Source: Planctomycetaceae bacterium (GTDB lineage: Bacteria; Planctomycetota; Planctomycetia; Planctomycetales; Planctomycetaceae). From it: 6,830 bases of DNA. The notes below the pieces were generated by a model. That model did not search any database and was not told the origin of the DNA. It saw only the letters and a list, made by a program, of their open reading frames with translations. Below, one piece after another: positions 1 to 6,574 of this stretch (position 1 is its first letter; every line of letters starts with the position of its first letter). Made by a program: the position numbers and the translations under genes. Location of the stretch: NCBI GenBank assembly GCA_003445035.1, contig DLVV01000451.1, forward strand, positions 1 to 6,830. Direction: 5' to 3'.

Positions 1-1
1 C

Positions 2-214
2 GCTCCACCAATGCCCGGCATGCCTGTTCCAGGAACACCGGATGGGGCAGGGGGTGGACCGCCCCCGGCCACTCCACCGGCCCCACTGCCCGGACAACCG
101 CCCCCGGCCGCCCCGCCCGCGCAACAACCTCAGTTGCCGCCCGCCAGCAACACGCCACCAGAGGTCGACGAAAATGATCTGCCGCTGATGGAGGAGTTGC
201 CCGAGATCGAGTGA
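2..214 (+). CDS. C-terminus of a proline-rich protein (partial)
   Basis: The frame is open to the left edge of the window, so only the last 70 residues are visible; the ATG at 11 is probably internal. The visible part is low-complexity and dominated by Pro, Ala and Gly with PPP and PPA runs. It ends in an acidic, Leu-containing tail (EVDENDLPLMEELPEIE). There is no recognisable domain, so no function is assigned. A proline-rich linker ending in a short acidic tail would fit an extended spacer or an interaction segment of a larger secreted or envelope protein, but that is inference. The stop at 212-214 is followed directly by a strong inverted repeat, which fits the end of a transcription unit. 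The reading frame is trusted mainly because it is open and has a coherent composition. Confidence 0.55.
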   Translation, partial: APPMPGMPVPGTPDGAGGGPPPATPPAPLPGQPPPAAPPAQQPQLPPASNTPPEVDENDLPLMEELPEIE

Positions 215-221
215 TCCGAAG

Positions 222-241
222 GGCAGGTCGTCCGACCTGCC
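222..241 (+). terminator. Candidate transcript-end hairpin without a U-tract
   Basis: GGCAGGTCG at 222-230 and CGACCTGCC at 233-241 are exact reverse complements separated by TC. This gives at least an 8-bp GC-rich stem with a tetraloop. It lies 7 bases after the stop of the upstream proline-rich gene and 53 bases before the accA ATG. The following bases (AAGCCACC) are not T-rich, so it is not a classical intrinsic terminator. It could act as an RNA-stabilising 3' end, a pause site, or a dispersed palindromic repeat. Confidence 0.35.
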
Positions 242-294
242 AAGCCACCAGGTCTCTACCCCACCGTTGTTACCCCTCACGCCCCACATCACTC

Positions 295-1299
295 ATGCCC
301 CCCCTCAACCAACTCGTATTCGAACGCCCGATCTACGTGCTCGAGGATCGCCTGGCAGATCTCGAGCAACAGGACGATCCGTCCCCGGAGGTCCGGCAGG
401 AGATACGGGACTTGAGGGTCGAGATCACCCAGAAACGTCGTGAGATCTTTGCGGACCTCGATGCGTGGCAGATCACGCAGGTGGCCCGTCATCCCGAACG
501 ACCCCAGACGCTGGATTACCTAGAGCTCGTCTTCGACGAATTCGTCGAATTGCACGGCGATCGCGCCTACCGCGACGATCCCGCGATGCTCACCGGTCTC
601 GGCACCCTCGATTCTCTCAAGGTGCTCTTCGTCGGACAGCACAAGGGCCGCAACATCAAGGAACGCGAAAAACACAACTACGGGATGGCTCATCCGGAAG
701 GTTATCGCAAGGCCCTGGGCAAAATGCAGATGGCCGCCAAGTTCGGCCTGCCGATCGTCTGCTTCATCGACACGCCCGGAGCGTATCCGGGGATCGAAGC
801 CGAGGAACGCGGCCAGGCCTACAACATCGCCTACAACCTCCGCGAGATCTCCAAGCTCGAGACTCCGATCATCTGCGTGGTGATCGGGGAAGGGGGGTCC
901 GGTGGTGCCCTGGGAATTGGCATCGGCGACCACATCGCCATTCTGCAATACGCCTATTATTCGGTCATCAGTCCCGAAGGATGTGCCGGGATCCTCTGGA
1001 AGGACGTGAAGTATCGCGACAAAGCGGCCAAGGCTCTGAAATTCACCTCCGACAATCTTCAGCGTCTCGGCGTGGTCGATGAAGTGGTCGAGGAGCCGCT
1101 CGGAGCCGCTCACCGAGACCATCGCCAGATGGCTCGTACGCTCAAAGCATCATTGATGGATGCGATTCGCGAATTGTCTGAGTTCTCTTCAGAAGAACTG
1201 CTCGAACGGCGGTACGAGAAGTTTCGCCGGCTGGGCGTCTTCGACGAATCGGCCGATTCCGATACTGCTCCAGATCCGGATGCCGGTTCCGATTCTTAG
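295..1299 (+). CDS. accA: Acetyl-CoA carboxylase carboxyltransferase subunit alpha
   Basis: AccA pairs with AccD to form the carboxyltransferase that moves the carboxyl group from carboxybiotin (on AccB) to acetyl-CoA, giving malonyl-CoA for fatty-acid synthesis in the cytoplasm. The 334-residue product follows the family end to end. The N-terminal helical region (FERPIYVLEDRLADLE) leads into KIFADL-like and ARHPERPQTLDY segments, then the crotonase-fold core with DTPGAYPG near residue 159, GEGGSGGAL near 198 and SVISPEGCAGILWK near 223, then EPLGAAHR. The E. coli protein has 319 residues; the excess here is mostly an acidic Asp/Ser/Pro tail after the usual RRY...LGV ending. The ATG at 295 was chosen because homology begins there. 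A GTG at 211 in frame would add 28 basic residues unlike the family and spanning the hairpin. No clear Shine-Dalgarno sequence precedes 295. The partner accD is not in the window. Confidence 0.97.
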   Translation: MPPLNQLVFERPIYVLEDRLADLEQQDDPSPEVRQEIRDLRVEITQKRREIFADLDAWQITQVARHPERPQTLDYLELVFDEFVELHGDRAYRDDPAMLTGLGTLDSLKVLFVGQHKGRNIKEREKHNYGMAHPEGYRKALGKMQMAAKFGLPIVCFIDTPGAYPGIEAEERGQAYNIAYNLREISKLETPIICVVIGEGGSGGALGIGIGDHIAILQYAYYSVISPEGCAGILWKDVKYRDKAAKALKFTSDNLQRLGVVDEVVEEPLGAAHRDHRQMARTLKASLMDAIRELSEFSSEELLERRYEKFRRLGVFDESADSDTAPDPDAGSDS

Positions 1300-1430
1300 T
1301 GCAGGATTCAGCGGGAGCCGATTTCGTGTTCGCCGCCCGTCTCACAACGCAACGAGATTCGGTTCGTGTCGATCCTGGGTTCCGCCGCCGGGAAATCGTC
1401 GGTGAGAATCCCGCGAGAGCCGTTTTCGTG
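1299..1430 (+). repeat. Imperfect direct repeat pair downstream of accA
   Basis: The copy at 1299-1328 and the copy at 1402-1430 align with one gap and five mismatches. They share a GTG(C)AG start, a GCGRGAGCCG centre and a TTTCGTG end. The copies are about 103 bases apart. A weaker relative ending in GGTTCGTG lies at 1354-1368. They are outside convincing coding sequence. They could be protein-binding sites, copies of a dispersed repeat, or chance in a GC-rich spacer. Confidence 0.35.
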
Positions 1431-1573
1431 CGAGCCGGTTCGGTCGGTGCTGGTTCTCGATCACAGGAACGTCCGATAATGTCTGTTATGTTAACCTAAC
1501 CATAGAAACCCGCGATCGAGGCCTTTCGCCGTTCTCCCCGTGGTTTTCCCCAGTTTTCAGACGGTCCGCAGCC
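1300..1573. other. Gene-free stretch between accA and the FG-GAP gene
   Basis: I find no convincing gene here. Frames that cross it are short, or open only by chance. It contains an imperfect direct repeat (1299-1328 and 1402-1430), an AT-richer patch around 1475-1504 with a GATAAT box and a small imperfect dyad, and a seven-codon frame ATG...TAA at 1479-1499. The propeller gene's frame is open back to the TGA at 1403-1405, so part of this stretch may be its 5' coding region if an unusual start is used. Confidence 0.6.
1475..1504 (+). promoter_or_regulatory. Weak candidate promoter/operator before the FG-GAP gene
   Basis: This is the most AT-rich patch in the intergenic region. GATAAT at 1475-1480 resembles a -10 box, but the bases 17-18 upstream (GGTTCT) are a poor -35. 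Just after it, TATGTTA (1487-1493) and TAACCATA (1497-1504) form an imperfect dyad with one bulged base. The placement, 70-100 bases before the likely start of the next gene, suits a promoter region. The motif match alone is weak. Confidence 0.2.
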
Positions 1574-1633
1574 ATCAGTCCCCCTGCCGCGAATCCGAGC
1601 CGACGTATCGAGATCGTCCTGGCGATCCTGGTC

Positions 1634-2896
1634 GTGGCGGTGCCGCTGGCCACATGGTTCGTTTGGCCGCGACTGCCGGCACTCGGCTCGCTGCCGCAGT
1701 CCCAGGCCAGCCCCGGATCGATCTACCCGGCGAGCACGCTCCTCTTCCAGAAGCAGTCCCCCGGACCGCCGATCGAGATCCCACCCCGGATCAGTCATGT
1801 CCAGATCGTCGATCTCGACGGTGATTCGAAGCCCGAACTCCTCGCCTGCGACGCCCTCGCCCACCGGTTGATCTCCTACCGCCGTGGCAACGACGACACG
1901 TGGACCGAACACCAGATTCCGGTTCCCATGGCGGCTCCGGCCCATGCGACGGTCGTCGATATCGAGGGTGACGGCGACCTCGACATCCTGGTCGCCATCC
2001 TCGGAAACGCATTTCCCGACGACAGCCAGGTGGGTCGCGTGCTCCTGTTGGAGCGAAACGGCGACCACTACGACCGTCACGTCCTGCTCAACGGCACACG
2101 CCGCATCGCCGACATCCAGGCCGGTGATCTCGATGGCGATGGCGACCTGGACCTGGCCGTCGCCGAGTTTGGTTACGCCCGTGGGCGAGTGCTGTGGCTC
2201 GAAAACATTGGCCAGCGAAGGTTCAGGGACCATCACCTGCTTTATGCCCCCGGCACCATCAACGTCCCCCTGGCCGACCTGGACGGTGACGGAGATCTCG
2301 ACATCGCCGCCAATGTTTCGCAGGACGACGAAGAGATCTGGGCTTTCGAGAACCGGGGCCAGGGACGCTTTCAGAAACGGTTGCTGCACAAGTGGCTGAA
2401 TTTCGACATGGGCGGCTCCGGAATGATCACCTCCGACCTCGACAACGATGGCGATGTCGACCTGCTGGTCACCGTCGGTGACAACCTCGAGTACGCCTAC
2501 ACCTACCCCCAGCCCTACCACGGTTGTTTCTGGTTCAGGAACGACGGCGACTGGTCTTTCAAGGTGCAACGCATCAGCAGCCTGGGTGGCACTCACGCGG
2601 CCTCGGTCAGCGATCTCGACAACGATGGGGACAACGATGTCGTCCTGGTCAGCATGTTCAATGCCTGGAACCGTGACGACACCGCCAGCCTGGTTTGGCT
2701 CGAAAACGACGGCCAGCAACAATTCACTCACCAGCAAATCGCCTCCAGCCCGACACACCTCGTCACCGTCGCCACCGGGGACATCAACGGCGACGGGCAA
2801 CCTGATATCGTCGCCGGTGGCTGGCACGTGATTCCACCGTTTCGACGCCTGGGTGGAGTGACCACCTGGATCAACCGCGGCGGAGGCCGGAAATGA
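1634..2896 (+). CDS. Membrane-anchored FG-GAP/VCBS seven-repeat beta-propeller protein
   Basis: The protein carries seven calcium-loop motifs of the FG-GAP/VCBS type: DLDGDSKPEL, DIEGDGDLDI, DLDGDGDLDL, DLDGDGDLDI, DLDNDGDVDL, DLDNDGDNDV and DINGDGQPDI. They begin near residues 60, 109, 165, 215, 268, 327 and 383 counted from the GTG at 1634. The even spacing of 49-59 residues predicts a complete seven-bladed propeller. Such propellers act outside the cytoplasm, in binding or adhesion. The GTG at 1634 is the first ATG, GTG or TTG in the frame, yet the frame is open back to 1406. A textbook anchor (RRIEIVLAILVVAVPLATWF) starts at about 1601, so the true start is probably upstream. The ATC at 1574 would give MSPPAANPSRR before the hydrophobic stretch; an ATA at 1502 is another option, as is a sequence error. 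The gene overlaps the TPR gene by ATGA, so they are probably one operon. No catalytic domain is seen, and the ligand is unknown. Confidence 0.85.
   Translation: MAVPLATWFVWPRLPALGSLPQSQASPGSIYPASTLLFQKQSPGPPIEIPPRISHVQIVDLDGDSKPELLACDALAHRLISYRRGNDDTWTEHQIPVPMAAPAHATVVDIEGDGDLDILVAILGNAFPDDSQVGRVLLLERNGDHYDRHVLLNGTRRIADIQAGDLDGDGDLDLAVAEFGYARGRVLWLENIGQRRFRDHHLLYAPGTINVPLADLDGDGDLDIAANVSQDDEEIWAFENRGQGRFQKRLLHKWLNFDMGGSGMITSDLDNDGDVDLLVTVGDNLEYAYTYPQPYHGCFWFRNDGDWSFKVQRISSLGGTHAASVSDLDNDGDNDVVLVSMFNAWNRDDTASLVWLENDGQQQFTHQQIASSPTHLVTVATGDINGDGQPDIVAGGWHVIPPFRRLGGVTTWINRGGGRK
2882..2886 (+). promoter_or_regulatory. Shine-Dalgarno site of the TPR gene
   Basis: GGAGG lies inside the last codons of the FG-GAP gene, 6 bases before the ATG at 2893. 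Together with the ATGA stop/start overlap, it supports this start and translational coupling of the two genes. Confidence 0.75.
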
Positions 2897-4278
2897 GCCG
2901 GCTCCGCCCAAAATTGCTGCTCATCATCGCGCTCGGGATCGAAGCGGTCGTCTTTGGATGGGCCATCTACGGACAACTCAGCCGCCCCGCCCCGCCCCAT
3001 CCGCCCGTGGCTCTGCTGGTCGACACCGAGACGGCAGAAGATTTCCGGAAACTCTGGGCCGCCGCGGACGCCTCCGGACTAAGCGAAGACTGGCTGACCC
3101 TCGGACAGGCTTTCGCCGTCTACGGTTTCTTTCCTGAGGCCGACCGGTGCCTGGGCCGGGCCACGCAACTCGCTCCCCAATCGGCGGACACGTTGTTCTG
3201 GTCCGGACTGGTCCTGAACCGCCTGGGACAAACGTCCAGGTCCACCGAACATCTGACGCGGGTCGCCGGGCTGGACGCGAAGAGGCGCGACGAGTGCCGC
3301 TACATCTCGGCCCGAAATCACCTGCGAGGCGACACGGCCGATGCGGTCGCCGACACGAAGAGCGCCGAAGCTGAGCTCCGGCAAATCGGCCCGAATCATC
3401 TCGCAGGGCAGTACCTGCTGGCTTACCTGCTGGTTCATTCGGATCGGCCAGGCAAAGCGATACTGATCCTCGACCGGCTGATCGCCGACCACAGCGACAT
3501 TCACCGGCTGTATCAACTGCGGGCAAGGGCCGCGGAATATTTGGACGATCCCGACAAGGCCCGCCGGGATCGCGAGCGGGCCGAGCGGGTGCCCGAGACA
3601 ATCCCGACCGACGCTGTCGCTGACAGCCTTGGCGAGCGGTCCCACGAATTCGGTCTCGACAACCGCATTCTCCGGGCCGGTCGCCTGGCCACTCCGCGGA
3701 ATCTCGATGCGGTCGTCAAAGAACTCAACACGATCCTCGAGATCGCGTACCGGCCCCGAGTTGCCAGGCTGCTGGCTTCCATCGAACTGCGGCGCGGCCG
3801 ATCGGCTTCAGCCGTGAAACTGCTGGAGACCCTCATCCATCGAGATGGTGCGACCGCTGATACGTTGATCGAACTCGCACTCGCCCGGCAAGCCGCCGCG
3901 GAAGATCCGGACAAGGTCCTGGGCACCTTCCAAAGAGCTCTGCAATATCGGCTCGATCCGAAGACCTGCCGATTGATGATTCGACTGGTCAAGGAGCACG
4001 GCCCTCCGGAGGAAATCGAACGGCTCGAGGCGCTCGGCAAGCACATCGAAGGCCTGCAGGCCTTCGGCGAAAACCGGCTCGAGGAGGCCACCCCGCTTTT
4101 CAGACTGGCCACGACCGTTGCTCACCGGGAACAAGCCGAATCGTTCTATTTTCTCGGCGAGTGCCTCAGGCACCAGGGCCGACCCCAGCCGGCCGTCGAC
4201 GCCTATCGCCGTTGCCTGGAACTGCGGCCCCAACACGGACGGGCAGCCGACGCCGTCGATCGACTCGGGGAAGGGTGA
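2893..4278 (+). CDS. Signal-anchored tetratricopeptide repeat protein
   Basis: The 461-residue product starts with a short basic segment (MSRLRPK) and one hydrophobic helix (about residues 8-28). A Pro-rich linker follows (RPAPPHPP). The rest looks like helical hairpins facing the periplasm or cell exterior. TPR-like units are clearest at about residues 65-98, 99-132, 285-360 (GRSASAVKLLETLI and the helices after it) and 415-448 (FYFLGECLRHQGRPQPAVDAYRRCLELRP, shown here only as the family pattern of small residues at the helix crossing). No enzyme domain is visible. TPR proteins hold partner proteins together. The 4-base overlap with the propeller gene makes that protein the obvious partner, by inference. 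The ATG at 2893 is supported by GGAGG 6 bases upstream. The gene ends directly against the oppositely oriented dtd, leaving no room for a dedicated terminator. Confidence 0.85.
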   Translation: MSRLRPKLLLIIALGIEAVVFGWAIYGQLSRPAPPHPPVALLVDTETAEDFRKLWAAADASGLSEDWLTLGQAFAVYGFFPEADRCLGRATQLAPQSADTLFWSGLVLNRLGQTSRSTEHLTRVAGLDAKRRDECRYISARNHLRGDTADAVADTKSAEAELRQIGPNHLAGQYLLAYLLVHSDRPGKAILILDRLIADHSDIHRLYQLRARAAEYLDDPDKARRDRERAERVPETIPTDAVADSLGERSHEFGLDNRILRAGRLATPRNLDAVVKELNTILEIAYRPRVARLLASIELRRGRSASAVKLLETLIHRDGATADTLIELALARQAAAEDPDKVLGTFQRALQYRLDPKTCRLMIRLVKEHGPPEEIERLEALGKHIEGLQAFGENRLEEATPLFRLATTVAHREQAESFYFLGECLRHQGRPQPAVDAYRRCLELRPQHGRAADAVDRLGEG

Positions 4279-4281
4279 TCA
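4276..4281. other. TGATCA palindrome carrying two opposed stop codons
   Basis: TGA at 4276-4278 ends the plus-strand TPR gene, and the complement of 4279-4281 is the TGA that ends the minus-strand dtd. The two convergent genes therefore meet with no spacer. Their transcripts must overlap at their 3' ends unless they end inside the opposite coding region. Confidence 0.9.
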
Positions 4282-4728
4282 GCGGCGGTTGCGGCTGTCG
4301 ACCTGCAACGTCACCGGGCCGTCGTTGACCAGTTCGACGGCCATCTGCTGCTGGAACCGCCCCTCCTGCACCTCGACCCCCTGCCCCGTCACCTCCGCCA
4401 CGAAACTGCGATACAGGCCGTTGGCCTCCTCGGGCCGCGCGGCCGCAACGAAGCTGGGGCGGCGGCCCTTGCGGCAATCACCCAGCAACGTGAACTGGCT
4501 GACCGCCAGGATCGCGCCCTCCACCTCACCGACATCCAGGTTCATCTTCCCTTCACCGTCCTCGAACACCCGCAGGCCCACCACCTTGTTGGCCATCCAG
4601 ACCACATCGTCCTGGGTATCACCCTGTTCGACACCCAGCAACACCAGTAACCCACGATCGATGCGGCCCACCACCTCACCGGCCACCGTCACGCTCGCCC
4701 GCGACACTCTTTGGATCACAGCCCGCAT
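4279..4728 (-). CDS. dtd: D-aminoacyl-tRNA deacylase
   Basis: DTD hydrolyses D-amino acids wrongly attached to tRNA, for example D-Tyr-tRNA(Tyr), and also glycine from tRNA(Ala), keeping D-residues out of protein. It is a cytoplasmic homodimer. The 149-residue product matches the family throughout (E. coli 145 residues). It begins [15 protein letters not shown], has GLLVLLGVE near residues 26-34, GKMNLDV near 60-66 and the SQFTL motif at 77-81. RPSF follows at 90-93, and NDGPVT at 135-140 contains the cross-subunit Gly-cisPro motif at G137-P138. All signature residues are present, so it should be active. The ATG at 4728 was chosen because homology starts there and GAGG lies 5 bases upstream. 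An in-frame GTG at 4773 would add 15 residues foreign to the family. The stop codon abuts that of the TPR gene. Confidence 0.97.
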   Translation of the reverse strand: MRAVIQRVSRASVTVAGEVVGRIDRGLLVLLGVEQGDTQDDVVWMANKVVGLRVFEDGEGKMNLDVGEVEGAILAVSQFTLLGDCRKGRRPSFVAAARPEEANGLYRSFVAEVTGQGVEVQEGRFQQQMAVELVNDGPVTLQVDSRNRR

Positions 4729-4766
4729 TTCCGCCTCGTCTTGCTTGTCCACCGGCCGTCCGTGTC

Positions 4767-4788
4767 GGGCCACTGAAGTCTTTGGCCC
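4767..4788 (-). repeat. Inverted repeat between the phosphoesterase homologue and dtd
   Basis: GGGCCA (4767-4772) and TGGCCC (4783-4788) are exact complements around a 10-base loop. The stem is short and no T-run follows on either strand. If it ends the upstream transcript it does so weakly; otherwise it may be part of the dtd leader. Confidence 0.25.
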
Positions 4789-4827
4789 ATTATGGCATCA
4801 ATCCCGCTCGGGGAACCAACTCGTGCC
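4789..4827 (-). promoter_or_regulatory. Weak candidate promoter for dtd
   Basis: On the minus strand CATAAT (4794-4789) resembles a -10 box about 60 bases before the dtd ATG. A TTGGTT-like sequence lies about 19 bases further upstream, which is a poor -35 at a long spacing. Nothing else in the 140-base gap after the phosphoesterase homologue looks better. dtd may instead be read from the upstream cassette. Confidence 0.2.
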
Positions 4828-4868
4828 CGGGTCTCTGCGACGTCGTCGTCGGCCTGTGCCTGCCGGCA

Positions 4869-5648
4869 TCAATGCCGTCCACAACGCCGCTCGCGAGACG
4901 GAAGAACCTCCAGGCACGTCGTCCACCACCCCGATTCGATCGTTGCCGTGAACTCGTCCGGCAGCCCCTCATCCCGCATCTCGTTCGACAGCCTGAGAAA
5001 ATCGTATTCCACCGGAACAAATTCCACTCCCACCTCTTGCCCGGACAAATCGAGCACCGTGTACCACACGTTGGTCCGCCCGTCATTGGCCGGCCGGCCG
5101 AGCACGCCCACGTTGACGAACCGTCGGCCGCGCGGTGTCGTCCGGGTCCAATGCAGCCCGGTGTGTGTCCCCAACACCACCTCGGCATTGGTCGGATCAA
5201 TCAGCCGATCCAGAAACCGATCGCTCGTCGTCGACTCCCACAGAAACTCGTTGGTCCGACGCGGACTGCCATGGCACAGGTGCATTCGGACACCCGCCAG
5301 CTCGAAATTCAGTGACGTGGGCAACCCTCGCAGCCAGCGTCGGTGAACCGGACTGGTCTTCTCCAGCGTGTAGTCGTAACTGATCTGGGCAAACCGGTTG
5401 TCACGAGGATCGGTGTACCCACATTGGCAGTCGGCCAGTTCGTTGCCGATGCTGTCGTCGTAATTGCCCTGGACACAGGCCACGCCCTCGTCTCGGAGCA
5501 GGGACACGACCCGGTCGGGGTGCGGCCCGAACGCTCCCATGTCGCCCAGGCAGAACAGTTGCTGCACATCACGTCGGCTCGCGTCGGCGATGGCCGCTTC
5601 CAGTGCCAGGTAGTTGCTGTACAGGCCTCCGAAAAACGCCAGCTTCAC
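4869..5648 (-). CDS. Calcineurin-like metallophosphoesterase homologue with altered active site
   Basis: The 259-residue product has the layout of the bacterial Metallophos_2/YfcE-type family. A MKIAVISDIHGN-like start reads MKLAFFGGLYSNYLALEAAI. CLGDMGAFGPHPD follows at 33-45, QGNYDD at 60-65, CHGSP at 125-129, GTHTGLHW at 160-167 and VNVGVLGRP at 178-186. Several key residues differ from the canonical set. The motif I Asp and His are G8 and Y10, GNHD is GNYD (Y63), and GHTH is GTHT. D36, N62 and H126 remain. In a canonical enzyme the lost residues would hold the first metal, so this may be a one-metal or non-hydrolytic protein. The GTG at 5648 was chosen because homology begins there, GGAGG lies 7 bases upstream, and it overlaps the radical SAM stop as GTGA. 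A longer in-frame start at 5741 would add 31 unrelated residues. The two genes are probably coupled; the substrate is unknown. Confidence 0.85.
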   Translation of the reverse strand: MKLAFFGGLYSNYLALEAAIADASRRDVQQLFCLGDMGAFGPHPDRVVSLLRDEGVACVQGNYDDSIGNELADCQCGYTDPRDNRFAQISYDYTLEKTSPVHRRWLRGLPTSLNFELAGVRMHLCHGSPRRTNEFLWESTTSDRFLDRLIDPTNAEVVLGTHTGLHWTRTTPRGRRFVNVGVLGRPANDGRTNVWYTVLDLSGQEVGVEFVPVEYDFLRLSNEMRDEGLPDEFTATIESGWWTTCLEVLPSRERRCGRH

Positions 5649-6574
5649 GGGGCCACCTCCCCTGCCCCGGCTCCCGTCTGCTCGAAAACCTGTCCGGACG
5701 GATTGGTGCAGATGGCACCGAACTGGTAACAGGTCACACACGCTCCCTGGTCGAGTGAGAAGGGCCGGTCAGCCTCGGCCAATGTCCCGCCCAACCTGGC
5801 CGACGGCTCCTCCAGCAGGATCGGACAGACAAACACTCCGCGGTCGGTCACCGTCCGACTGTGGCTGCAGATCAACTGGTCGCTGTCGAAGCCATCGAGC
5901 ATCCCGGCCGACACGCGGTCGGCTTCGTCGTACCCACAGGTCCGGATCGCCTCGGCCCCGATCAACAGGCGGGGCAGGACCTTCAACCTGGGACGATCGC
6001 ACCCGTGGCGAGCCAGCACGTCGCGAAACCGACTCAGCACGCGATGGTCATCGGCGTCGGCCCACGTCCTGGTCATCGTGATGATGGGCAGCACACCATG
6101 CCGCACCAACATCTCGACTCCCCGCATCGCTCGATCGAATGTGCCCTCACCACGAATCGGATCATTGGTCGCGGCATCGGGCCCATCGACCGACACTCGA
6201 AACTCCAGGCTGTACGGCCCTCGCTCCTCGGCATCTCGCAAACATTCCAGCCACTCGTCTTTCAATACCGTCGCGTTGGTCAGAACCGTCACCGGCCCAT
6301 ACCCCAGGGCCAACACCAGCATCTCGACCAGGTCGGGATTCAGGAACGGTTCGCCGCCGGTGAAGTAGTACTCGCGGACTCCCCACTCGGCCGACTCGAG
6401 CAGCGCCTTCCTGACAACCTCCATCGAAAGGAACCCGAACGAATTGTTGTGTGGGCTACAGCTGATGAAGCAGTGCGTACAGGTCAGGTTGCATCGTGTG
6501 CCGGCAACCTGAAACCAGAGTTCGTCCAGGCCGGACAAGCTCACCTGTCCCGATTCGGTCGACACGTTGCTCAT
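5645..6574 (-). CDS. Radical SAM enzyme with SPASM-like C-terminal cysteine cluster
   Basis: The 309-residue protein has the radical SAM 4Fe-4S motif C28-x3-C32-x2-C35 in TRCNLTCTHCF, with a further Cys at 39 (CFISCSPHN). YFTGGEPFLNPDL follows, with GGEP at 73-76 for SAM binding, then VLTNAT near 97-102 and SVDGP at 128-132. The C-terminal third has C236-x9-G-x3-C250 and C279-x2-C282-x6-C289. This resembles a SPASM domain, which binds auxiliary iron-sulfur clusters, but with slightly shifted spacing. Family members of this type often modify peptides or proteins. Here the target is not known. The ATG at 6574 gives a normal-length N-terminus before the cluster motif; no good Shine-Dalgarno sequence precedes it, but it overlaps the stop of a short upstream frame as ATGA. 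Its own end overlaps the phosphoesterase homologue by 4 bases. The protein could be a peptide-modifying enzyme or a metabolic or cofactor enzyme. Confidence 0.93.
   Translation of the reverse strand: MSNVSTESGQVSLSGLDELWFQVAGTRCNLTCTHCFISCSPHNNSFGFLSMEVVRKALLESAEWGVREYYFTGGEPFLNPDLVEMLVLALGYGPVTVLTNATVLKDEWLECLRDAEERGPYSLEFRVSVDGPDAATNDPIRGEGTFDRAMRGVEMLVRHGVLPIITMTRTWADADDHRVLSRFRDVLARHGCDRPRLKVLPRLLIGAEAIRTCGYDEADRVSAGMLDGFDSDQLICSHSRTVTDRGVFVCPILLEEPSARLGGTLAEADRPFSLDQGACVTCYQFGAICTNPSGQVFEQTGAGAGEVAP
5656..5660 (-). promoter_or_regulatory. Shine-Dalgarno site deciding the GTG start at 5648
   Basis: GGAGG on the minus strand, within the 3' end of the radical SAM gene, sits 7 bases before the GTG at 5648. 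It supports this start over the longer in-frame alternative and points to coupled translation. Confidence 0.75.

Noticed and set aside
211..294. GTG start for accA overlapping the upstream stop (GTGA)
   Set aside because: The 28 residues it would add are basic, unlike AccA, and span the hairpin. Homology begins at the ATG at 295.
465..1122. Other frames within accA on both strands
   Set aside because: accA matches its family from end to end, so the overlapping Arg-rich or antisense frames are shadows.
1479..1499. Seven-codon frame MSVMLT before the propeller gene
   Set aside because: Too short to judge, no ribosome site, and out of frame with the next gene; probably chance in the AT-rich patch.
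1496..2911. Long open frame on the minus strand (471 codons)
   Set aside because: It is the antisense of the propeller gene. Its Val/Asp/Glu-rich repeats are the complement of the repeated DxDGDGD codons, while the plus strand gives true family motifs.
4118..4951. Plus-strand open frame across dtd and the TPR end
   Set aside because: Its Ser/Thr/Pro/Arg-rich composition is typical of a shadow frame, and it overlaps two well-supported genes.
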